Below, piece by piece: positions 1 to 5,095 of a stretch of DNA of 19,278 nt. Position 1 is the first letter of the stretch. Each line of letters begins with the position of its first letter. The notes under the pieces are model-generated. The model was not told the DNA's origin. It worked only from the letters and a program-made list of their open reading frames with translations, and made no database searches. Source of the DNA: JAZDOT01 sp043798355 (GTDB lineage Bacteria > Patescibacteriota > Gracilibacteria > Peribacterales > Peribacteraceae); the NCBI GenBank assembly GCA_043798355.1, contig JAZDOT010000044.1, positions 1 to 19,278 on the forward strand, given 5' to 3'. The position numbers and the translations under genes were made by a program.

Positions 1-136
1 GAAAACAGCTAAAAATCCGCCGCGATGGTGTGTCGCCCGTATTTTTGTCAATGGTTTCTCGTCAATTTTGAATTGCCACTTTACTGCTTCATGGAGCGGT
101 ATTCTTAGGATTCACCTCTGAAAAAGTGGGTGTTTT

Positions 137-682
137 TTAGAACCAAACCACATTGACAGTGCTGTATGCAATGAGGGCGGTCAGCAAGAAAAGCAGGTAC
201 TTGGTGCGGACAACGGGGAACGTGGGCGGATTGCCACGGACGTTCATCAAGACGAAGTGAACGACCAAAATGAGATAACAGATGGTATAGAGAGATACCC
301 AGAATGGCTTTCCAATGCCAAACCATTGTAACGTCAGCACAGTTACGATGAGAGACGAATGATCAACAACCACATCCAAGTATGCACCCCGTGGTGAAAC
401 AGTTCCCCTGTGACGTGCGAGTGACCCGTCCAGTCCATCGAACAGAAGGTGTAGCAAATACGCAACAACACACCACACGGGCGCATGAGTGAAACCAAGA
501 GGCAAAAGCATCATCACAGCTATCCCAAGAACGGACAGGGTATCAGGGCTGACACCAGCTGCATCGAACGCTTTGAGCAATGGTGAAAATGCCCTTTGCC
601 GCCAAGCACCAAAAGCACTCTGGTACGAAGCCTCTCTCGCAGAGAACGTGTTTATTCCTTTCAGGTTACAGTTTTCTTCCAT
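137..682 (-). CDS. CDP-alcohol phosphatidyltransferase family protein
   Basis: This is an integral membrane enzyme of the family that transfers a phosphatidyl group from a CDP-linked lipid to an alcohol, or a related CDP-alcohol transfer, in phospholipid synthesis. The complete family signature D-x2-D-G-x2-A-R-x8-G-x3-D-x3-D is present: D82, D85, G86, A89, R90, G99, D103 and D107 in a 181-residue product. Hydrophobic segments lie at about 50-63, 67-80, 108-120, 127-146 and 160-180. I chose ATG at 682 because a TATTCT hexamer (689-694) ends 6 nt before it, as in several neighbours; GTG at 697 and ATG at 688 are in-frame alternatives. No Shine-Dalgarno is visible. The substrate alcohol cannot be told from the sequence. 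It follows the nuclease-like gene on the same strand, across the structured region 734-810. Confidence 0.88.
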   Translation of the reverse strand: MEENCNLKGINTFSAREASYQSAFGAWRQRAFSPLLKAFDAAGVSPDTLSVLGIAVMMLLPLGFTHAPVWCVVAYLLHLLFDGLDGSLARHRGTVSPRGAYLDVVVDHSSLIVTVLTLQWFGIGKPFWVSLYTICYLILVVHFVLMNVRGNPPTFPVVRTKYLLFLLTALIAYSTVNVVWF

Positions 683-688
683 AGCCAT

Positions 689-711
689 AGAATACACGGT
701 TAGCGCCCGAA
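689..711 (-). promoter_or_regulatory. Candidate leaderless promoter of the CDP-alcohol phosphatidyltransferase gene
   Basis: On the minus strand a TATTCT -10 (689-694) ends 6 nt before the ATG at 682. ATGACT lies about 17 nt upstream as a possible -35. Spacing matches the other leaderless-type promoters in the window. Confidence 0.35.
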
Positions 712-733
712 GTCATTGCATTCGCCTACGCAA

Positions 734-810
734 GGGGGCTATCATAGATATGTGAACTTGTGGGCGGTAGCCCCCGACCAGCCACTCTGTTGAGCAGGTC
801 GCAAGTTCAC
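734..810. ncRNA. Candidate structured RNA with interleaved (pseudoknot-type) inverted repeats
   Basis: Two perfect inverted repeats are interleaved: an 8-bp pair (GGGGGCTA 734-741 with TAGCCCCC 768-775) and a 9-bp pair (GTGAACTTG 752-760 with CAAGTTCAC 802-810). The a-b-a'-b' order forms a pseudoknot if both pair in one RNA. Read on the minus strand, the 9-bp stem also encloses a GACC/GGTC hairpin (776-779 with 797-800) and a short GGGC/GCCC hairpin. That second hairpin competes with the 8-bp pairing, so the RNA could switch. The block starts 19 nt after the nuclease-like gene stop and lies upstream of the phosphatidyltransferase start. It could be a cis-regulatory leader, a 3' structured element, an RNA antitoxin or a mobile-element end. 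I do not recognise an Rfam family. Confidence 0.45.
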
Positions 811-829
811 AATGCTCACACAGAGAACA

Positions 830-1318
830 TCAGTCGCCTTCCAAGTCGCCCGTCGAGAGGTCTGTGAGTTGGATGTCTTTGTAGTACTTGGTCTTCCAAA
901 ACGGAATGACCGACCAGAAGTGGATGTTCCCGTTGCCTACCTGCCGCAGGATGATCTTCACGCGGATGCGGTTGTCTATGACCGCCACGAAGCCCCAGTA
1001 CTTCACGAGCTTGCTCGCGGGAACTTCGTGCTTCTGCTCCTTCACCATGACCGTCTGATACTGTTCCAAGAACTCTTGGTAGAAGCCCATGCCTTCGATG
1101 ATGCGGCGCGTGTACGTGACGAGGTGGAAACGTTTGAGCTGGTTTTTCCAGTCCCGCTTCTGCTTGTGATGCTTGTCGCCGTAGACGAGGTGCAGGAAGC
1201 CATCGGAATTGAGGTGAACCGTCCCGAGGACGGGCGACTGTATCTTCTGGTTCCTTTGGAAGTAGTTGTGAGCCGCTTCCCGTGCCGCGTCGTATTTCTC
1301 TTGGTCGAAGCCCGTCAT
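830..1318 (-). CDS. Probable BECR-fold (barnase/EndoU/colicin E5/RelE-like) nuclease-like protein
   Basis: The product is 162 residues, soluble, with no signal peptide. Two blocks look conserved from memory of Patescibacteria proteins of this type: a central segment with GFLHLVYG (40-47) and a C-terminal block reading YWGF (107-110), an IRVKII strand (118-123), then R125, G128, N129, G130, H133, W135, S136 and P139. A basic residue followed by a late His and Ser is the usual arrangement of BECR-fold RNases and RelE-like toxins; assignment to that fold is an inference. TACGCT (1325-1330) within TGCTACGCT ends 6 nt before the ATG, suggesting leaderless expression. The ATG also overlaps the stop of a small upstream ORF by ATGA. 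A structured RNA-like block lies just downstream. Coding is confident; the activity is not. Confidence 0.7.
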   Translation of the reverse strand: MTGFDQEKYDAAREAAHNYFQRNQKIQSPVLGTVHLNSDGFLHLVYGDKHHKQKRDWKNQLKRFHLVTYTRRIIEGMGFYQEFLEQYQTVMVKEQKHEVPASKLVKYWGFVAVIDNRIRVKIILRQVGNGNIHFWSVIPFWKTKYYKDIQLTDLSTGDLEGD

Positions 1319-1440
1319 GCGAAGAGCGTAGCATCGGTATGATCATTTCCACCACGGAAAATACAGGGAAGCAGGATGTCCCTGATCTCATCAAGGCTGC
1401 TGCCCAGTTCCCTCATTTCCTGCGCCCAATCGGTTCGCAT
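1315..1440 (-). CDS. Possible 41-residue ORF overlapping the nuclease-like gene by ATGA
   Basis: An ATG at 1440 opens a 41-codon frame whose TGA (1315-1317) overlaps the ATG of the nuclease-like gene at 1316-1318. The predicted peptide starts MRTDWAQEMRELG and continues with an amphipathic helix pattern. The same frame stays open further upstream but without a better start. The overlap geometry is typical of coupled genes, but no family is recognised, no ribosome site is visible, and the end of the frame coincides with the candidate promoter of the next gene. It could be a small partner, a remnant or chance. Confidence 0.22.
   Translation of the reverse strand: MRTDWAQEMRELGSSLDEIRDILLPCIFRGGNDHTDATLFA
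1325..1333 (-). promoter_or_regulatory. Extended -10 of the nuclease-like gene (leaderless type)
   Basis: TGCTACGCT on the minus strand, with hexamer TACGCT at 1325-1330, ends 6 nt before the start codon at 1318. It belongs to the GCTACnnT series seen across the window. No good -35 is visible. Confidence 0.45.
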
Positions 1441-1503
1441 GTGTTCTAGAAGGGGGAGCCATATTCTTGAATTTTCGAAAAACTCAACACCAGCATCAAC
1501 GAT

Positions 1504-1537
1504 CCCCGAGGCCTCGAGCGTAGCCGAGGAGCCGGGG
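1504..1537 (-). terminator. GC-rich hairpin downstream of the lipoprotein gene
   Basis: CCCCG (1504-1508) pairs with CGGGG (1533-1537), and CCTCG (1512-1516) with CGAGG (1525-1529), separated by a small internal loop. It lies just past the minus-strand lipoprotein stop at 1551. There is no T-run after it on the minus strand, so terminator function is only suggested by position. Confidence 0.3.
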
Positions 1538-1550
1538 GGCAGAAAAAAGG

Positions 1551-1949
1551 TCACTCCCCTGCCTGCAGTTCCTTGAGACGACGATCGACCCTGTCCATCA
1601 GTTGCTGTGCGCGTTCGTACCCGCCATTGCCGCCAATCCCCTCCGCAAACGCCGATGCCTGCTCCACCGTCACGCCGTAGCGCGCAAACAGACGATCTCG
1701 TCCCCCGCCGAGAGCGCCCCAAACCTCGGGATCGACTCCATTGTGGTATATCTCTTGTGCGGTCAGCTCCACATAGACGTCATCGGTCATCTTTCCGATG
1801 TCTTTTCCATTGGTCACAGCCGTACCCCCCGCCCCCGGTGCACTGTTCATTTGGGAAGTGTCCGCGGACCTGGGGGAAGACGGGGAACAGCTCGTGAGGA
1901 GCAGCAGCATGCCAGCCAAGAGGAACGTACGAATCGTCAATGTTTTCAT
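1551..1949 (-). CDS. Small predicted lipoprotein, function unknown
   Basis: The product is 132 residues. The start at 1949 is chosen because it gives a clean type II signal peptide: a basic N-terminus (MKTLTIRT), hydrophobic core (FLLAGMLLLL) and lipobox LTSC with C21 as the lipidated cysteine. Longer in-frame starts at up to 2045 would bury this signal. After a Ser/Pro/Gly-rich linker (22-45), residues 50-130 form an acidic and basic helical domain with a glycine run at 80-83 and another at 105-110. I recognise no family. It is probably exported and anchored in the cytoplasmic membrane. No Shine-Dalgarno is visible. It lies upstream of the nuclease-like gene on the same strand, with a 230-bp gap containing a GC-rich hairpin and a possible short ORF. 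Confidence 0.8.
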   Translation of the reverse strand: MKTLTIRTFLLAGMLLLLTSCSPSSPRSADTSQMNSAPGAGGTAVTNGKDIGKMTDDVYVELTAQEIYHNGVDPEVWGALGGGRDRLFARYGVTVEQASAFAEGIGGNGGYERAQQLMDRVDRRLKELQAGE

Positions 1950-2125
1950 GGAATGATGCGGGAAAAGGAATGTTGAAAGAAACAGTACTACGAATGACTC
2001 ATGCCAAGGCAGTACTCGCTGTTGATATTTATCAGGACCATGCACTGATGGATGATCCGTCCTCGCGCGCCCCTTCGCGGGCGCCTTCGGAATTGACTGA
2101 AGCGTTCCATGCGGAGATCCCGATC

Positions 2126-2153
2126 GAAAAAGGCTCCGCGCGGCGCGGAGCCT
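2126..2153 (-). terminator. Rho-independent terminator of the six-cysteine/SLH protein gene
   Basis: A perfect 10-bp stem (AGGCTCCGCG at 2131-2140 with CGCGGAGCCT at 2144-2153) has a 3-nt loop. On the minus strand it is followed by a TTTTT run (2127-2131). It begins 28 nt after the stop at 2181, so it is well placed to end this gene's transcript. Confidence 0.85.
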
Positions 2154-2180
2154 TTCATGACAATATTGATCGCCTCAAGC

Positions 2181-4034
2181 TTATCGATGCGCGAGGTACT
2201 GGTAGATGGCGACTGCGACATCTCCGCGACTGAGCGGCAGAGTGGGAGAGAGTCTGGACACACGACCCGGGAAGAGATCGTACTTCTGGGCGATGCCTGC
2301 GAAGGGCGCGAACCAGCTGTCTGCGGGCACATCCTTATACCCGTAATCGAGACCTTCCTCCAAGCCGAGAGTCAGCGTCAGCATCTTCAGGAATTCCGCG
2401 GTATTCACCTGGTTCGCCGGACGGAAGAGTCCGTCGGGGTAACCCCTGATGACCCCTTCGTTCGCCGCGGCGACGACGTATTTGGTGTACCACTCGCCGT
2501 CGCGAACATCGGGGAAGCGGCCGTCATTGCCTGCGTCCTCGACGGTTCCGTCGCGCGTGAGGAGCAGGAACTTCGCCGCCTCCGCGCGGTTCACGGGACG
2601 ATCGGCCTTGAACTCTCCATCGGGGAATCCGCCGATGACGGCGCGCCGGTAGAGCTCGGCAGCCGCTTTGCCGGTGAGCTCCGCGAGGTCCGTATCCGGG
2701 AAGGGATTCCGGTAGGACTCGATGTCGGCAAGGATCTCATCCTCATAACTCGCAGCCGGGAGATCGGAAGCTCCGACGGAATTGGTGATGACTTCATCCT
2801 CATATCCCGCTGCGGGTCCCGTTGATGCACCTTCAACCTCCGAATACCCGTCCTCGGTGTTCGTCTCATCGCCATCCGTTCCCTCATCGTACCAATCCTC
2901 TTCTTCGGGAAGGGAACACTGGACGAGATCGCAACCCTGGTCGCCGCATCCTTTGGACTTGAGATTTCCGTTCTGATCATAGAGAGCGACATCCATTTCG
3001 TAGGAGTTATCAGGGTTCTCGGCACAGTACTTGTCCGCGAGCGCGTCGTAATCATCCTGGGTGCAGGCATCGCGGACCGCGCTGAGAGAGGTCATCGTTC
3101 CCTTTCCTCTCTTCACGTAGCCGTCGCCGACGTCCGAAACCGCATAGGCGGAAGGGACTGCCGTGTTGAAATCACGGACCACGCAAGCGCCCTTCGCGGT
3201 CTCGGTCGAACGTGAAGAGACAGCGGGAGACGAGGAATGGGAGGGCGCGGATGAGGCCGCTTCCTGGCAGGTGATTTTCTTGCAGCCATCGCTCCAGCAG
3301 GCATTCGCAATGTACTGATTGCTCTGCGTGAACTGACCGATGGCTCTCCGGTAAGTGACACCCGGATTCCGGTCGCAGAACGTGCGTCCGAGCGTGTCGA
3401 AGTCGGCCTGCGTGCAGGCGGCCCGGAGATCCATCATCGATTGGTAATTTCCCTTGTTCAGCACGACGTAGCCCTGTCCCGAGGCCGGATCCGCGGGCGT
3501 GGGGATGTACCCGTTCAAGTCCGAGACGTAGCAGGTGCCCTTCGGGACTGAGGGGGAGGGAGCAGAGGATGAGGCGACCGAGGAGGAAGCTCCTTGGGGA
3601 ACCTCGGAGCAGTCGTACCAGTTGCAATCGGGCCCGCAGTCCATGGAATAGGGTATGTACTTGTCATCCTGCCCGTACATTGCGATGCTCTTAAAGAAGT
3701 GTGCGCCGGGATTGCGCGCGCAGTACAGCGACCGCAAGGCGTTGTAATCATCTGCCGTGCAAGCGGCTTTGAGGGCCGCACCCGTCGTGAAGCCCGTGCC
3801 TTTTCGCACCTTGGCGTACCCCTGTCCGACATCGGCTTGCGTGTATGTTTGAGGAACATCCGGCGCTCCACCCGCCCAACAGATTCCTTTCGAGGGTGTC
3901 CCCGTCGAAAAGGCAAGGAAGCCGCTGACAGAGGCTCTTGCCTGTTCAGAGATATTGATCACCGCAAAGCACACGGCGGCAAAGACGAAGGCGACGACCA
4001 GCAACGGCCGCGCGGTATTCCTCAGTTTTTCCAT
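2181..4034 (-). CDS. Secreted S-layer protein: three six-cysteine repeats and C-terminal SLH domains
   Basis: This is a 617-residue surface protein. An N-terminal signal or anchor helix (about 10-27) is followed by three related repeats at about 49-142, 165-256 and 281-373. They are joined by Ser/Ala/Pro linkers (149-163, 259-280). Each repeat has six cysteines at nearly constant spacing: C52/92/105/133/137/142, C168/207/220/246/251/256 and C284/324/337/363/368/373. Shared motifs are K-G-x-C at the start, A-C-T-x-x-D-[YF] and C-x-x-N-P in the middle. An acidic linker (376-440) leads to SLH repeats at about 444-493, 507-556 and 567-615; the third is the most diverged. Known SLH domains bind secondary cell-wall polymers, so the cysteine repeats are probably displayed outside, each with three disulfides (inferred). 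A promoter at 4061-4089 and a terminator at 2126-2153 make it monocistronic. I do not recognise the cysteine repeat as a named family. Confidence 0.93.
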   Translation of the reverse strand: MEKLRNTARPLLVVAFVFAAVCFAVINISEQARASVSGFLAFSTGTPSKGICWAGGAPDVPQTYTQADVGQGYAKVRKGTGFTTGAALKAACTADDYNALRSLYCARNPGAHFFKSIAMYGQDDKYIPYSMDCGPDCNWYDCSEVPQGASSSVASSSAPSPSVPKGTCYVSDLNGYIPTPADPASGQGYVVLNKGNYQSMMDLRAACTQADFDTLGRTFCDRNPGVTYRRAIGQFTQSNQYIANACWSDGCKKITCQEAASSAPSHSSSPAVSSRSTETAKGACVVRDFNTAVPSAYAVSDVGDGYVKRGKGTMTSLSAVRDACTQDDYDALADKYCAENPDNSYEMDVALYDQNGNLKSKGCGDQGCDLVQCSLPEEEDWYDEGTDGDETNTEDGYSEVEGASTGPAAGYEDEVITNSVGASDLPAASYEDEILADIESYRNPFPDTDLAELTGKAAAELYRRAVIGGFPDGEFKADRPVNRAEAAKFLLLTRDGTVEDAGNDGRFPDVRDGEWYTKYVVAAANEGVIRGYPDGLFRPANQVNTAEFLKMLTLTLGLEEGLDYGYKDVPADSWFAPFAGIAQKYDLFPGRVSRLSPTLPLSRGDVAVAIYQYLAHR

Positions 4035-4060
4035 AGAGGGTGTTGGATAGAGATGTGATC

Positions 4061-4089
4061 ATTATATACTATTTATTGATATTTGAAAA
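4061..4089 (-). promoter_or_regulatory. Sigma70-type promoter of the six-cysteine/SLH protein gene
   Basis: On the minus strand a perfect TATAAT (4061-4066) lies 17 bp downstream of TTTTCA (4084-4089). The ATG at 4034 is 26 nt beyond the -10, giving a short leader of about 20 nt without a Shine-Dalgarno. Confidence 0.7.
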
Positions 4090-4258
4090 TCCCCCTTTGC
4101 TTCGTCAGACCGGCTCTATTGAGAACCGGGGCGCTCAGGACAATCCGGACGGTCCTCCGAGCCTCTTCATACTGGTAGTTGGATAGCGGCTCCATGCAAC
4201 CGAACTGCGTGAACCAAGCCGAGCCATTTTGAACACTCCAATAAAACGACTGTATCAT
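4073..4258 (-). CDS. Doubtful 61-codon ORF after the 53-residue protein
   Basis: The ATG at 4256-4258 overlaps the stop of the 53-residue gene by ATGA, and the frame runs 61 codons. Position alone favours a third coupled gene. Against it, no family is recognised, the composition gives no clear fold, and its 3' end overlaps the -35 region of the next gene. It may be a spurious frame in a 3' untranslated region. Confidence 0.2.
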   Translation of the reverse strand: MIQSFYWSVQNGSAWFTQFGCMEPLSNYQYEEARRTVRIVLSAPVLNRAGLTKQRGIFKYQ

Positions 4259-4416
4259 CCAGCCTTCATTTCGGGAAACTTCTTTTTCCGATGCTTTCTG
4301 CTCTCCACAACAAATTTTCCGGCATCCACCAACCAGTTCATTCTCTGTTCCGGAGTCGTCCCATACTTGATACGACGCAGCTGTTCGCGATCGATGGATG
4401 ATGCGTAGTCCTTCAT
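4255..4416 (-). CDS. Small basic protein (53 aa) coupled to the nucleotidyltransferase
   Basis: This short gene starts at ATG 4414-4416, overlapping the TGA of the nucleotidyltransferase (4413-4415) as ATGA, so translation is probably coupled. The 53-residue product begins MKDYASSIDREQLRRIKYG, then has a helix with the motif TPEQRMNWLVDAG (21-33), and ends in a strongly basic tail rich in Lys and Arg (40-47). No signal peptide, membrane segment or cysteine is present. Similar short proteins with an xxYASxxD...R...W motif next to nucleotidyltransferases are familiar to me from Patescibacteria genomes, but I know of no assigned function. It is probably the partner of the upstream enzyme, possibly in a toxin-antitoxin-like pair; that role is inference. 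Confidence 0.68.
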   Translation of the reverse strand: MKDYASSIDREQLRRIKYGTTPEQRMNWLVDAGKFVVESRKHRKKKFPEMKAG

Positions 4417-4901
4417 AGACCTTTGTATTCTAGCAAAGTGGCGACGTCCAGGGCATCTTTTTCCCTGTCAGATTGCTTCTTGATACCGATAAGATCATCG
4501 ATGGATACAACCGGCAATGACAATCCCCAGACATCGACGTGCAGCTGATTTGCCCTGTATCGATCAAATTGCAGCGAAGGACCTACGATGACATCGATAC
4601 TGTACAAAGGTTCATTCGGATTGAAGAAGGTGTAGGCAAGAAGATTTTTTTCTCTCACCAATGCCAGAGCTTTTTTCTCGTCACCCAGTTCATCCAATGC
4701 AAGAGGAACACGCTGCTCGTACCCCAATGTTTCCATGGCTTTCTTCATGGCATGCAGGTTCTCTTCATCGAGCGCCAATAGAATATCAATGTCGTTGGTG
4801 AATCTCGGACATCCGAGCAGGTTCATCGCTACCCCTCCGACGATGAGATAGCGTACCTCTGCTTCGTGCAACGCACGGAACACACGCTTGTAGGAATCCA
4901 T
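4413..4901 (-). CDS. Nucleotidyltransferase-fold protein (MNT/AbiEii-like)
   Basis: The 162-residue product carries the nucleotidyltransferase core: helix, strand YLIVGG (18-23) with the GG signature, then T35-N-D37-I-D39 supplying two metal-binding aspartates, and a third acidic candidate D103 in a SIDV strand. The C-terminal RxKDxxD segment (146-152) is usual in this family. Such enzymes transfer NMPs to proteins or RNA, and several act as toxins or antitoxins. The substrate here is unknown. The start at 4901 is preferred over ATG 4931 because TATACT (4908-4913) ends 6 nt before it and the conserved N-terminal helix begins there. It overlaps the next small gene by ATGA, forming a compact module. 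Confidence 0.87.
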   Translation of the reverse strand: MDSYKRVFRALHEAEVRYLIVGGVAMNLLGCPRFTNDIDILLALDEENLHAMKKAMETLGYEQRVPLALDELGDEKKALALVREKNLLAYTFFNPNEPLYSIDVIVGPSLQFDRYRANQLHVDVWGLSLPVVSIDDLIGIKKQSDREKDALDVATLLEYKGL

Positions 4902-4907
4902 ACCGGA

Positions 4908-4913
4908 AGTATA
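4908..4913 (-). promoter_or_regulatory. -10 element of the nucleotidyltransferase module (leaderless type)
   Basis: TATACT on the minus strand ends 6 nt before the ATG at 4901. Transcription would begin at or within a base or two of the start codon. A convincing -35 is not seen. Confidence 0.4.
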
Positions 4914-5037
4914 GAGGGAAAACTCTCCCAAGTTCCATCACGAATGCCTCATGAAGCATCAATGACTGAAACTTTTGACTGGAGAATACGTTCGGATCCC
5001 GTCCAGCACGCCGAGCCAAACTTGAGGGAAGCATGCA

Positions 5038-5066
5038 TTGTGTTTTTTGCATCTGTGTTGTATAAT
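5038..5066 (+). promoter_or_regulatory. Promoter of the SLH/CARDB protein gene
   Basis: A perfect TATAAT (5061-5066) lies 17 bp after TTGTGT (5038-5043). The ATG at 5096 is 29 nt downstream of the -10. The short leader has no Shine-Dalgarno. Confidence 0.65.
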
Positions 5067-5095
5067 AAATACAAAGACACTCCCTTCTCTAACGA

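Noticed and set aside
1..136. A gene or terminator in the left edge region
   Set aside because: Only a weak CACC/GGTG hairpin followed by TTTTTT on the plus strand (about 112-138) is seen, with no upstream gene visible to support it.
734..810. A tRNA or tmRNA gene in the structured block
   Set aside because: The 9-bp stem resembles an acceptor stem, but there is no T-loop GTTCGA-type sequence, anticodon arm or CCA-like end in the right positions.
1950..2125. A gene in the 176-bp gap between the lipoprotein start and the terminator at 2126
   Set aside because: No frame with protein-like texture or a start signal was found. It probably contains the lipoprotein gene's promoter, which I could not place.
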